A stretch of 64,000 nucleotides of DNA from Sitta carolinensis (Eukaryota > Chordata > Aves > Passeriformes > Sittidae). Under the pieces are notes generated by a model, which searched no databases, was not told the DNA's origin, and was given only the letters and a program-made list of their open reading frames with translations. Of the stretch, positions 54,401-64,000 are shown in pieces. The position numbers were made by a program, and so were the translations under genes. Location of the stretch: the NCBI GenBank assembly GCA_032173965.1, contig CM063283.1, positions 18,766,501-18,830,500 of the forward strand. The letters are read 5' to 3'. Each line of letters starts with the position of its first letter. Positions within the stretch are counted from its first letter, which is position 1.

Positions 54401-57400
54401 ATTTTATACATATAAAAGAGACTGATTTTAACAAAAAAGAGCTCTACAAAACAAAGGCATCTTTTTCTCACAGAAAAAAACTCTGTGTTTGCTTGTGTTT
54501 TTTTTTTAGTCTCCCAGCAAAACCTAAGATCTTCATAGACTGTAGTAAATCTTAATAAATCTGACTCTACTCAGCTTACACAGCATGAAGGAATCAGGGC
54601 CTAAAAGGGAAGAACAAGACGTCATTCTTTAGCTGGGCTACAACTGAAAACGTCTCTCCTTTAAAATTGAACATTTTTTTGCTCTGAGTTGGAAAAAAAT
54701 CCAGAAATAATAGAATAGATCACATGCAGAGGTAAAAGACTTGAACACGTGAAGGATGGTTTGGGGGACATCTTCCAGGAGTGACAAAACTTAACTTAAA
54801 CTTGTCTTAGAGCAGAGAAAGGGATTAGGACAAGATGAACAAAAGCTTAAATGCAAGTTTTTTGTGCGTATGATATTGAGTATACCGATAGCTAATATTA
54901 AAAGTTCAAGTCAAGAGAAAATAAATCAGTTGTCTAAAGTTAATGTTTCAACTTTTTTCCTTTCAAAGTTTGTCAGAATAATTCATTTCTGCCAGCATTT
55001 CGACTTCAATAAGGGCACAGTTTTGATGAAAAACTGTCAGAAAGAAATCAGACAGCTTTTATAAAGATTATTACACATCACAGTTCACACCTGTAACATT
55101 TTCTCTGCCAGCCAGAGTGCAAATTCCCTCACCAATGTGCATTCAATAGCACTGTGGTAATTTATAAAAAGAAAGTAATTATAATCAGAGGAAAAGAGCA
55201 TATGGCTGGTCTCAACAAAGGGATTAACATCTCCCACCTCAAAAATATCATTACTGAGAGATTCCAGATGAAGAAAAGTTAGTAATTAAGAATGTGCATC
55301 CTAAATTTTTTTATACAAAGGCAAATGAATAACAACCATACATTCCTTTAGTTAAGACTTACCACAATAAAGTGGTTACAAGAACATTATGAATCAGAAA
55401 GCTGGAGACAGAGAGCAAAAGTAGAATACTTCTCAAAGTTAAATATTTGAGAGGGTGAGTTCAAAGGAAAATCACGTACCCAAGCAAACCAAAACAGACT
55501 TTGCATGGATCCTAAACACAATGGAGGGGAAGCAGCCTTTAGAGCTGCTTGAGCTGTTTTCACTCAGGTTGGGAGCAGCTACCAGCAGGAATTTTGTCCA
55601 GTTGGTTGGGATGGACAAACCCTATAGGATACTCATAGCACCTGTGTGGTCACACTTCACAGGCACTGGATGTACCCAAACAGGGATTTAATGAGGTCTG
55701 GACAGTGCATTGGATACACACACCCCAGCTTCCTGTACAACACCCTCCCTGCAAACTTGAGACTGATTGCTTATCAAAGGACCAAAGAATTGTTTCCTAG
55801 GGTGTAACACTGCCACACTACCCTGTAATTCCAGCATTCCTCAAAAGCTGACAATTTCCATCCTCTTGGGCTGCCCACAGCCTAATCCATCTAAAAAAAA
55901 AATTATTCAGTGACAGAGATTTAAAGCATCCCAAACGTTTCTAAACCTTCATTTCACTCTTCAGCAAGTATCACTGTTACTTGCTTGTAATAAACTGCAG
56001 TAAAAATTACTCAGAAAAATTTGGATCCCATTTTAAGTCAGCACATATCCTTTCTTTTCTTTTCTTAGGTCTAATCTTCAGCATACTCCAGTAAGCTAGA
56101 AACTTCCCTAAGTTTCTATTTCCCTAAAGGAGTAAGTGCACACATATATCTCAGAAAAGGATTTGTGATATTTAGGAATTTGCACAGGCTAGACTCCCTT
56201 AGGTTTCTCACATAAAAATAATATGTTCCCTTCCTTGTCTGAGGGTCTCTGATATACAGTTCTGTACTCTGAATCTTCTTAATGTTAGAAATCTGTGCAT
56301 TTATGCAATATAAATAATGGAGAACTGACTGAAACAACCCACTATTCTCTTTCTCTCCTGAAGATTTAAATTTAATCTCACAAGTACCTGACTGTAGGCA
56401 ACAAAGGGTTAATGCATTTGATTTCAGAGCCTTTGATGAGACAACGAAGCAAGAAAGGTCTCAGCAGAAAGAGCCAAAGAAGTGTTTTAAATATATTCTG
56501 AGAATAAACTCATAACTCTGTATGTAAAAATAGATATATAACTCCACATGTTAAAAAAAAGGAGGGAACGAGAAAAATAAATTGTTGAGTAGAAGCACTT
56601 GCATAATTCAGAATAGGTACTGTGTGGAAAAGCAGAAATTCAACTAATGCCAATGCAGGTAGGATTTCCTTTGAAGTCTGTAATTCAGAGGGATATTTTA
56701 TTTTCAGTCTGTATTTTTTTCCATATGTCAAATTTGGACATTTTAATATGCTACAAAATAATGAAGCATACAGAGATGGGCAATTTTTGTGCAGGTATGC
56801 ATGTTATGAATGACTCACATCAAGAAGCATTTCCAAAATGATAGAGTTTACTATGATAAACTTACACTGAAGGTCACATTAAATTGAAATGTGATAACAA
56901 GACCACACTGTAGTTAAAGCTACATTTACTGAACTCACAGAAAGCTGTGGTTCTGTGGCAGTGTAGGAAGTCTGTCATAAGGAAGACCCTGAATGGGAAA
57001 GACCAGGTAACATCTCTCTGTAAAGATTTAACTCTCATCACAAGAGAGGATATGATCAGCACAAACTTTTTCAGAGACTTATCAATGTCTCTCCCTTTTA
57101 AAGATCCATCTAAGTTCAACCTGGAAAGAGTACGGAGAGTATTGACATTAAAGTTGGGATAGTGTGATACAAAAAGCTGGGGGGGATGAGAGGACATGAC
57201 ACAGGCAACAGCCAGAAATCACCTGACAGGCACAGACCAGGTAATTTTGTACACGACAAGGAATAAGTGATGAAATTTCTCTTCTCCATGGACCCACCAC
57301 TGCAGAAACCTATTATCAAGGAACAGAATTGATCTATTCAGTCTCATATTTAAACTTCAGAAAACAAAATTACTGTATGGATTTCTCCAGCTTAGACCCA

Positions 57401-57885
57401 TGTCATATCTCACCCTAAGAGTTATTTATAACTTTAGAGGTGAGCTATGAATGAGTGGAAGGCAATGAGAAAATAAGAAACACAAAAACTCCATGATTTC
57501 AACCTACAGAAAGCCTGTAAGAAATAAACATTCCCCTGAGAATCAATCCATACTATGCAACAAAGAAAGGCAAAATCAACTTCTCTAGTAGGTGTAGATA
57601 AAAATTGTATAATTCACTTACAAACAGAATTTCATATATGTATTTAACAAACAATGGGTTACAGAGACTTCCTTTGAAATCAGAGTGCAAATCTATGGTG
57701 TCTAAGGTTGAGTGTTCATGGTAACAGATGAGTGAAGTCAAATCAGCACATCTGTATTCTCCACAAGCCTTTCACATCCTAGAATTGTTTCTATGAATGC
57801 AACACAACACTTTCTAGCCACAGTCAGAGGTATTTTGACACTCAGGGATATAGAGAGGTGCCCAATATTTAATTTTCTTGTGCTT

Positions 57886-58105
57886 GTGGGGGGAGGGAAG
57901 GGTGTTTGTTTTGAGTTGGGTGTTTGTTTGATTTTATTTTTTTGTTTGTTTGTTTTGGGTTGAGTTGTGTGTGTTTGTGTGTGTGTTTGCCTTTTTTTTT
58001 CTGTTGTTTTCTATTGTTTGGTGTTGGGTTGGTTTTGTTCCTTCTTTTTTTGTTTGTTTGGCTGGTTTGGGTTTTTGTTATTTTGTTATTTTGAGTTTTT
58101 TTCCC
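57886..58105. repeat. GT-rich low-complexity tract
   Basis: The plus strand is almost only G and T, with many GTTTGTTT and TGTGTGTTTG units. The reverse-strand open frame through it (Lys/Asn/Thr/Gln-rich) is an artefact of composition. Confidence 0.85.
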
Positions 58106-60401
58106 TAAAGTACCTAAACAAGTAAGGTGCAGCACACCTTACCATTTTAATTTCTAGTCCTCAACAATTTTTTTAAAAAGGCGAACAGAACTTCCCTTTG
58201 GCAACAATGACCATAAAATGTACACCAGCCATCCATTTGAGTTTCCATGTTGGTCAGTATCAACTACTGAAGTATTCACTGGAAAAAATGAATGGAGTTG
58301 AAAAAAACCATGTGCAAATTCAAAAAAAAATATTCCTGGAGAATATCCTGCCCTCCTCTTTTAATTCTAATGTCAAGTAATTTTCAGCTTCCAAGGGCTG
58401 CTGACCATCATGATTTCCACTTTTGAAAGTAACTGACAGCATGTAGTAAAAATTGTTTTGACTGAGAAGTAATATGATAATAAATTATTTCCCTACACTC
58501 TGCCAGCCTTGTCTAAGCAGATAAGCACTTTCAGCATCAAAATGATTTCACAAAGTACCAGAAAATCTACACCAGGTTCAGATAAGTGCATTGCTGTGCC
58601 CATATGCACCCCCACAATTTTTTTTAAGACTCTCTCAATAAAGTAACTGATAAACAAATGAAAGGTCCTAACTGAGACACCTCATGGTTAGAAATCCCTG
58701 AAACTACTAGTTAACCCATGAATTGGTCCATAATTCTTTACCACTAAGTATTGATAATACATCACTCTTGTCCAGAATAGTTTCTATACCATACTTGAAA
58801 GTTCTAAAGTTGCCCAAATTTCTACTGTGCCAACATGCTGTAATCAATGCAGGCTTATTTATGCTAGTTTCAGTTGATAGCATAAGTCTCTTGCAAACAC
58901 ACCAATGCCTTACAAAAGTAGGATTGGCCCCAATATTTTCCAGGACCAAATAAGTATTTGGATCAAAGAGTCTTAATGGTCTTTTTATATGTCCACTAAA
59001 GAAAGGTGACATTATATTTGACAAAATACCCATATACCACTCCCACAGAAATCCCTGGTAAAATATTAGAACCACCTCTGCTGGAGAAAAACAAGATTAT
59101 ATATGCACTGTGTTGTCTGCATTGGCAGAGAAAAGCTAAATTGCTCTGGATGAGAGGTAGTGATAGATCACCCGATTGATGGCACGGACCTAAGTGCCAA
59201 CTTCTTTCCTTAAAATAGGCAGCTTATGGAATTTCTTTTTTTTGAATGAGGGAAAAGTTATGAGGATAAATAACTACAAACTGTTTTTTCCATTCTCTCT
59301 GCAGTGATTTATGCAATTCTTGCAATTTTACCTGCTCTGTAGGGAATTCCTGCTAGGGAAATTCCTATTTCTGTTGATTTGCTTGTTTCCCTACTCTTAT
59401 CTGGCCACCTAACTTAGGGCAGCATAGAACTTCCCTTTGCATGTCAATGTATGCTGACAATTTACACAACTTGATTCACTTGGGAAACTGTAATTTGCCT
59501 TGGTACATGCACCCCCAAATTGAGGTTTGGAAAACATTAGCCTTTCAAACATAAGCTGCAGAATTAAATCACATTGCTCAAGTATACACTATTTGAATAT
59601 TAAATTATCTCTGAATGGAAAACAGAGTTATCTACAATAAGCAAAGGCTCAAATATGACATGCTAATAATACATTTCATGGGAGAAAATATGAGTGAAAA
59701 TAAACACCCTATGGATTTACAGACAGTGATGAGTTGAGCTCATCTGAATTAAGAATGAGGTGTAATACAATTAAAATTAATAAGAAGTTGGTACAAGACT
59801 ATTTTTCTTTTAATAATACTTGGAACTTCATTGCCTTTTCAAATTCCCAGAGCCTTTACTGCTTGAAAAGTCACTCAAATAATGGCTTTATTCTGAATAA
59901 ACCAGTGTGGTTTGCTACTATAAATACACCTGCTTAGACACCTGGACTGATTCTGCCAAGTCTTCTGCACGTGTTTACATTTTATAGACACAAATACTTT
60001 GACTCCACAGACCTTAAAAATTAAGCACCTGCCTACATATAGACATCTTTCCAAAACTCCTCTGCAGAGTTTATGAATATTCATTTTCACATCCTTAGAG
60101 AGAAGGAAATGACACAAATGGGCTTCAGCATATGTGCTTAATTTTACATAAATAATCCAGTTAACTTCCCTGTAAATATTCATGTGCAAAAAGTTAAGTA
60201 CACAGATATTTGACAGATGGGGACCTCTGTGATTGGCTTTCATCTGGATCCAATTGTATTTAACTTTTAAATGTTGGCATATTTGCACCATTGCTCTGTG
60301 GAGAGTCATCTTAGAAATGTGTGATACATATTGGTTCACAACAGTGAGGTGCATGTTTTAGAAATAATTAATGTCTCTCCAGATTAAATAATTTATTTGA
60401 C

Positions 60402-60478
60402 AAAAAAAAACAAAAAAAAAAAAAAAAACAAAAAAAAAAAAACAAAACAAAAACAAAAGAAAAAACAAAAACAAAAAA
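60402..60478 (+). repeat. A-rich tract with CA interruptions
   Basis: Long A runs broken by single C residues (CAAAA units) over about 77 bases. It may be a decayed poly-A or a simple repeat. No parent element recognised. Confidence 0.9.
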
Positions 60479-61744
60479 CCATGGTTTAAGTGGAAACTGT
60501 GCTGAATATTAAAGTCAAGCTTTTTTTTTCAGATGCACCAATAAAAGCTGGGCTTTTACTTCCATAAAGAAATTTAATCCTGTGTAGTACTAATGCAAAT
60601 CAACCTAAAGTTCAACATCATAACATAACATATATGACATTTTGAAATTACACAAAATGAAATCAAGAAGTCCTCCCTTCTTGCCCCCTCCAAAAAAACA
60701 GTAGTTATCTGAGGTTATTGTGAGGACACATGACAGAAATACAATCAAACCTGAAAACAGTATACACTTGACCATTACCATTACCACACTGATATAAGAT
60801 TGCTCAAAAATGCTTTCCCTTTTCTTATTTTCAGCTGTAGCATGGTAATTTTTTATAAGAAAAAAGAGTCAAACTTCTTTTGCAGCATAAGAAAGAAAAT
60901 TGCACTAGAGCCACAGCTAAAGAACAATAAAAATGGGACTCAAAACCTCATTCCATCTCATACCAGCAATTTAGTTTGTTCAACACCCCGTCAAACCCAT
61001 CTGACATAAAATTCCAGGCGACTAAAAGGTTTTTTGTCCTCTAATTTATTTGCATTTATTTTTATAAATAAATGATCCCTCTTTATTGTACCTGGGAGGC
61101 AAGCTCCATAATATCATTATTAAAGGAAAAATAAAAACATTGAGAAATATTTTAATGAACCACATTTCATGTTGCAAGAAAACATTGTGCCATTCCAAAT
61201 TCCCTGCACATACAAAATCATTGTATTATGCTCCTTTTTCAAGCTTCCTACAATATAAGACCTGAGCCCAGCTACACGACACAGATGTGACATTTTCTCT
61301 CTCCACACATTTCTTAGAGGTTGGAAACATCACTAAAGGCAACCGAACCCCAAAACCAGTAGATTTTTCTTCTGGAGCTAAACATAAAAATGTTCTCAAA
61401 TAGCACAAATAGTTTAATAACAAGTAAGACATCCATGGGGGTATTGGAAGTTGGGTCTCTTTCTTATAGAATTTTTTCCCGTAAGTTGATAGAAAACTAA
61501 TTACTAGATACTTATGGTTACTTATGGTACTTTAAGACAAGAGAAGTAGCTGTAGTGGGGAGAGGTGTGTGGTATCTGGCTACAGTTTGGGGAGTTTCTC
61601 TTGGGGGGACAAGACACGGTGAGAACAGAGGCAGGTAAAGGACGGGGGCTGGCCCAGCCGGGCTCTTGCCTTTTTGGCATTGGAGGAAGAGAGCAGTCTG
61701 TGTCTTGAGTCCAAGACAGACACGAACTGACGGTAAAGATAATC

Positions 61745-61750
61745 TTTATT
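61745..61750 (-). terminator. Polyadenylation signal of the proviral LTR
   Basis: AATAAA on the minus strand (TTTATT on plus), about 72 bases after the TATA-like box. This is the normal place for R in a simple retroviral LTR, and proviral RNA would be cleaved just downstream. Confidence 0.65.
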
Positions 61751-61816
61751 ACAGCGCCGGGCGCACGGGGGATCACTCCTCCAAACATGCGCGCCTGCCA
61801 CTTCTTCTTTCCTACA

Positions 61817-61822
61817 TTTATT
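61817..61822 (-). promoter_or_regulatory. TATA-like box of the proviral LTR
   Basis: AATAAATG on the minus strand, 21 bases downstream of a CCAAT box on the same strand. It is not a perfect TATA box and could itself act as an extra AATAAA signal. Confidence 0.4.
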
Positions 61823-61842
61823 GTTCTTACTATTACATATTC

Positions 61843-61847
61843 ATTGG
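61843..61847 (-). promoter_or_regulatory. CCAAT box in U3
   Basis: CCAAT on the minus strand (ATTGG on plus), close upstream of the TATA-like box. The spacing is compact but typical of retroviral U3 promoters. Confidence 0.5.
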
Positions 61848-61849
61848 TT

Positions 61850-61889
61850 TTCCCGGAATCATGTTACATATGCATGTACTTTCCGGGAA
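61850..61889. promoter_or_regulatory. Pair of TTCN3GAA (STAT/GAS-like) palindromes in U3
   Basis: TTCCCGGAA at 61850-61858 and TTCCGGGAA at 61881-61889, 31 bases apart, each inside a loosely duplicated unit that continues with a TTACATATG word. Both match the TTCN3GAA shape bound by STAT factors in vertebrates. Binding is inference from the motif only. Confidence 0.4.
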
Positions 61890-62063
61890 TCTGTTTACAT
61901 ATGTAAATTAGGTTCGCGCAGCCGCAGTAGTTCACTAGGGTGGTCGTCTGGAGTACTCTGGTGGTCGTCCATAGTCTTCCTCAGTTGCCCGTTAGTTGAC
62001 CCTTCTCTCCTCGAGCCTGCGCAGTCATTCCTTATCATCTTGCAGTTAAGCAATACCTCCTTC

Positions 62064-62238
62064 TATGGTCAAAGCTTACATTAACCAAGGTCCATCTGTT
62101 GAGTAAGCATTGTGCCAGAACAACAGGAACTCATACATCAACCTATTGTATGGTCAAGGCTTAGACCACTAACCAAGGTCTATCTGCTGGATAAGCGTTG
62201 TGTAAGAATAACAGGAACTCATATATCTTAACATATTG
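62064..62238. repeat. Tandem duplication in U3, enhancer-like
   Basis: Two adjacent copies, 62064-62148 and 62149-62238. Both run from TATGGTCAA through AACCAAGGTC, ATCTG, TAAGC, TTGTG and AACAGGAACTCATA to ATTG. They differ at scattered sites and by a small indel. Duplicated blocks in U3 commonly carry the enhancer of simple retroviruses; the function here is inferred. Confidence 0.9.
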
Positions 62239-62268
62239 TCCTCTGATAGAGTAAGTACATATTTCCCA

Positions 62269-62320
62269 GGCCCCTTCTAACTACTGAGTTTCTATTCCCC
62301 TTATCAAGTCCCCCTTATTT
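62269..62320 (-). other. Polypurine region before the 3' LTR
   Basis: On the minus strand this stretch holds three purine runs: AAATAAGGGGGA (62309-62320), AAGGGGAATAGAAA (62289-62302) and AGAAGGGG (62271-62278). One of them should be the primer for plus-strand DNA synthesis. The last lies two bases from the proposed LTR start TGGGAAAT and is the best candidate. Confidence 0.55.
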
Positions 62321-62359
62321 ATGTTCCTTTGCAAATTCTTTTGCAACAGGCGAAGAACT

Positions 62360-62557
62360 TTATTTCCTAAGATATCTATCGATTAATATTTGTTCTTCCC
62401 TTCGATTCGCCTCCCACCTATTATAGTCTTTTATTGTCTTTTTCCACAAGCATAAGATACACTTGATCATTATAAATATTATGATTATTAATATAAAAAG
62501 GCTAGTAATTACTAGAAAAATACTGTTTGTACCATTTAAGATTTGGTAACTCATAGC
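62360..62557 (-). pseudogene. env 3' segment: membrane anchor and cytoplasmic tail after an in-frame stop
   Basis: This 65-codon segment continues the env reading frame directly after the TAA at 62558-62560. It starts with about 12 polar residues. A strongly hydrophobic helix of about 25 residues follows (SIFLVITSLFILIIIIFIMI), then cysteines near the inner face (KCILCLW) and a charged tail of about 30 residues. This is the usual end of a retroviral TM subunit. A methionine codon lies just after the stop, but independent translation is unlikely because there is no separate signal for it. Because frame and content fit env exactly, I read this as env cut by a nonsense mutation rather than a separate gene. 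Readthrough or a sequencing error are the alternatives. Confidence 0.85.
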
Positions 62558-63571
62558 TTACTTCTGGAAGCCCCATGACAAGTCATCTTTGGTTACTTCA
62601 TGGAGGATTTTTGTTTGTTCCCAAATTTCCTCCAAGTCTGTAGAAATTCTTCCACTTTGGTCTAAATACATACAGCAGCTTGTATTGATTACAGTACATA
62701 CCCCCCCTTGAGAAGCTAACAACAGATCTAGCGCCATTCGATTTTGTTGCACTACCTGGGATAAACTATGTATTTCTATTTGTTGCGCTTTTATCACATC
62801 AATTGTTTTATTTCCAATTTTTTCTATCACAGCTGAGATATTAACAATTGTCTTTTCCAGCTCACTCACCCCTAACCAAGGGAGAAACCATCGAACAAAG
62901 GAGTGAAAGGCGGTTGGTCTCTCTGTTATTGCATTTTTGACTTTTCTCCTTATTCTTCGGAGATGAGTTCTCACCCATCCTCTTGGTGGGGAGTCATGTA
63001 TGGTCACATTGGGAACTACTGCTCCCAGAGTACATGTCCCAATCCAATTTTCTGGTAAAACCTTCCAAGCAGTATCATTACACAGCCAATACCAACCTTT
63101 CCCTTCTGGGACTGGCCATGCTGTGGTGTTTACACTGGTTGGGGATCCTATATAAATAGTATTGTTACAATTTGTGTGATTCCCAACATATATTGTTTTG
63201 TTGCAAACATCCCCCGCCTTGTCTATTCCTTTAGGTGGATTACACCTTTGGACACATGTACAATATGGGCTCGGGGCTTTGGGACTAATTATTTCCAATT
63301 TTTGGTTTCTTACCCCCTTGTTTGGCCAGGTAGTATTTTTCCATAAATTAGCCCAAGTATAATTACAGGGTATCGGAACTCCAATTAATGGAGTTCTCTT
63401 TCCCCCATGTTCCGGCATATTTGTACATATCCAACAATTTGTCTTATTTAAAATTCGAGAAATATTCTGGGTTAAGGATAGATGTGAATTCAAGCTCCAA
63501 TGAATCCCACTTATCAACGTCATTGTCTGGAGAATCGTAAACCCAAAGGTCCAGTAGGGGTTACTTCCCAT
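62558..63571 (-). CDS. env: Retroviral envelope glycoprotein (SU and TM ectodomain), truncated before the anchor
   Basis: Open frame of 337 codons encoding a compact gammaretrovirus-type envelope precursor. Residues 8-22 are hydrophobic and can serve as a signal peptide. SU carries the CWIC (CXXC) motif at 46-49, many cysteines and about a dozen N-glycosylation sequons across the protein. A basic site RRIRRK at 205-210 fits furin cleavage. A hydrophobic fusion-peptide-like part follows (about 221-235), then a heptad-type helix. The TM motif is CX6CC at 292-300, preceded by the region that matches the retroviral immunosuppressive-domain position (about 275-291). CXXC with CX6CC implies a covalently linked SU-TM. 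SU is short (about 205 residues). The frame ends in TAA at 62558-62560, before the membrane helix, so the product would lack its own anchor. The ATG at 63571 overlaps the pol end, as in gammaretroviruses, and would be reached by splicing. Confidence 0.92.
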   Translation of the reverse strand: MGSNPYWTFGFTILQTMTLISGIHWSLNSHLSLTQNISRILNKTNCWICTNMPEHGGKRTPLIGVPIPCNYTWANLWKNTTWPNKGVRNQKLEIISPKAPSPYCTCVQRCNPPKGIDKAGDVCNKTIYVGNHTNCNNTIYIGSPTSVNTTAWPVPEGKGWYWLCNDTAWKVLPENWIGTCTLGAVVPNVTIHDSPPRGWVRTHLRRIRRKVKNAITERPTAFHSFVRWFLPWLGVSELEKTIVNISAVIEKIGNKTIDVIKAQQIEIHSLSQVVQQNRMALDLLLASQGGVCTVINTSCCMYLDQSGRISTDLEEIWEQTKILHEVTKDDLSWGFQK

Positions 63572-64000
63572 GACTTATTCGGTGCTTTCTTCACTTTCGA
63601 ATAATGGATCCAGGTAGGTTGTTCTTTAACCTTGATGGCTGTGAATGTAGTCAGTAGCACTTGATATGGTCCGTTCCACTTCTCTTCTAATGGGCTTCCT
63701 GAAAAATTTCTTACATATACATAATCACCAGGTTCAAAATCATGTAAAGGTCGATCTAGTCCCCTCGCCCGAGTTCCCAAAACAATTTTATTAACTCGTG
63801 ATAGCTGGTTTTGTAATGATCTTATGTATTCATATAAATACTCATTTCCCATCTGAGTTATATCTTCACCCTTAAACAAAGAAGGGTATGGCCTCCCATA
63901 TAGGATTTCGAAAGGGCTTAAGTTTTCCTTGGTCCTAGGTTTAGTTCGAATTCTGAGTAGGGCCAAGGGTAAGGATTGAGGCCAGGTCAAACTCGTTTCT
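63520..64000 (-). CDS. pol: Retroviral pol, C-terminal part of integrase (partial, cut by window edge)
   Basis: The last 159 codons of pol are open from the window edge to a stop at 63520-63522. The start is outside the window; the first in-window codons belong to the middle of integrase. The segment begins near the end of the catalytic core, with [12 protein letters not shown], a hallmark of gammaretroviral integrases. A helix-rich linker follows, then the C-terminal SH3-like/GPY domain with GDYVYVRNF and [17 protein letters not shown] and a conserved WIHYSKVK end. Integrase inserts viral DNA into host chromosomes. The catalytic D,D-E residues lie outside the window, so integrity of the active site cannot be judged. 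The reading frame overlaps env by 52 bases in a different frame. Confidence 0.93.
   Translation of the reverse strand, partial: ETSLTWPQSLPLALLRIRTKPRTKENLSPFEILYGRPYPSLFKGEDITQMGNEYLYEYIRSLQNQLSRVNKIVLGTRARGLDRPLHDFEPGDYVYVRNFSGSPLEEKWNGPYQVLLTTFTAIKVKEQPTWIHYSKVKKAPNKSWEVTPTGPLGLRFSRQ

Larger units (their letters stand above)
51461..61435. other. Long anonymous non-coding stretch
   Basis: About 10 kb without a supported gene. Present are A/T runs (52546-52560), a GT-rich tract (57886-58105) and an A-rich tract (60402-60478). Segments near 51820-52150, 52960-53080 and 59280-59500 are free of recognisable repeats and rich in TTAATGA and ATGCAAAT-like words, a texture seen in conserved non-coding elements; this is only an impression. 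The longest non-repeat frames (minus strand 59875-60354 and 58707-59075) resemble nothing I know. Confidence 0.5.
61436..62268 (-). mobile_element. 3' LTR of the provirus
   Basis: About 830 bases with TGGG/CCCA inverted ends on the plus strand (TG at 61436, CA at 62267-62268). U3 runs from 62268 downwards. It contains a tandem duplication of about 85-90 bases (62064-62238), two TTCN3GAA sites, a CCAAT box (61843-61847) and a TATA-like AATAAATG. A polyadenylation signal AATAAA lies at 61745-61750, followed by a long U5 of about 300 bases. The right end is inferred from the purine-rich TTAGAAGGGGCC just outside. Two other purine runs further right leave some doubt, so the LTR could extend up to about 62308. 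The U5 part is related to the fragment at 19670-19991. Confidence 0.8.
61436..64000 (-). mobile_element. 3' part of a gammaretrovirus-like endogenous provirus
   Basis: Reading on the minus strand from the right edge: the end of pol (integrase C-terminal part), then env overlapping pol by 52 bases, a short purine-rich region, and the 3' LTR ending at 61436. The order, the pol/env overlap, the GPY-type integrase end and the CXXC plus CX6CC env motifs place it with class I (gamma/epsilon-like) retroviruses. The 5' LTR, gag and most of pol lie beyond the window edge. Only one inactivating change is visible in the part shown (the env stop at 62558-62560). The provirus therefore looks fairly young compared with the other repeats here. 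Confidence 0.93.

Noticed and set aside
57869..58135. Minus-strand Lys/Asn/Thr/Gln-rich frame
   Set aside because: Produced by the GT-rich low-complexity tract.
58707..59075. 122-codon minus-strand frame with a protein-like mix of residues
   Set aside because: I cannot link it to any family. No neighbouring exon, retroviral or transposon sequence supports it.
59875..60354. 159-codon minus-strand frame, longest outside the provirus and repeats
   Set aside because: No recognisable domain, signal or homology. One frame of this size is plausible by chance in 64 kb read in six frames. A homology search or transcript would be needed to revive it.
61522..62084. Frames on both strands inside the proviral LTR
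   Set aside because: They lie in U5, R and U3, which are non-coding in simple retroviruses, and match no accessory protein.

Overview
The window looks like bird nuclear DNA, most probably from a songbird. It is AT-rich, poor in CpG and gene-poor. It carries several CR1 LINE copies with the avian-type 3' end (octamer-like ATTCTATGATTCT tails, no poly-A). It also carries long terminal repeats (LTRs) that resemble avian, and in my recollection passerine, endogenous retroviruses. I found no host protein-coding exon, tRNA, rRNA or CRISPR array that I could support. The first 61.4 kb reads as intergenic or deep intronic sequence with old repeats, simple-sequence tracts and long anonymous stretches.

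Layout. CR1 copies lie at 1440-2399 (+, with remnants of the reverse transcriptase), 6965-7162 (+), 8105-8203 (+), 34806-36262 (-), 47062-47334 (-) and 51325-51460 (+). A cluster at 19670-21272 holds pieces of three different retroviral LTRs around a 228-base CTT/AAG microsatellite. Another LTR, probably solo, lies at about 43430-44053. A MIR-like SINE remnant is visible near 39225-39385. Simple-sequence tracts include a 42-base A run at 23312-23353, an (A)n(AG)n tract at 36692-36790, a GT-rich tract at 57886-58105 and an A-rich tract at 60402-60478.

The last 2.6 kb (61436-64000) is the 3' end of an endogenous retrovirus on the minus strand. Its pol gene is cut by the window edge, and the integrase C-terminal region remains open. 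Pol overlaps a compact env gene by 52 bases. Env has an SU CXXC motif, a basic cleavage site and a TM CX6CC motif, so the element is gammaretrovirus-like (class I). An in-frame stop lies just before the membrane anchor, which continues in the same frame after it. A polypurine region and an LTR of about 830 bases follow. The LTR shows a CCAAT box, a TATA-like box, an AATAAA signal and a tandem duplication of about 85 bases in U3. The LTR fragment at 19670-19991 is a diverged relative of this LTR's U5.

The retroviral open frames and preserved LTR signals suggest that this provirus is much younger than the other repeats. Nothing in the window looks like a new multi-gene system. The provirus, with its truncated but otherwise open envelope gene, is the item most worth following up.
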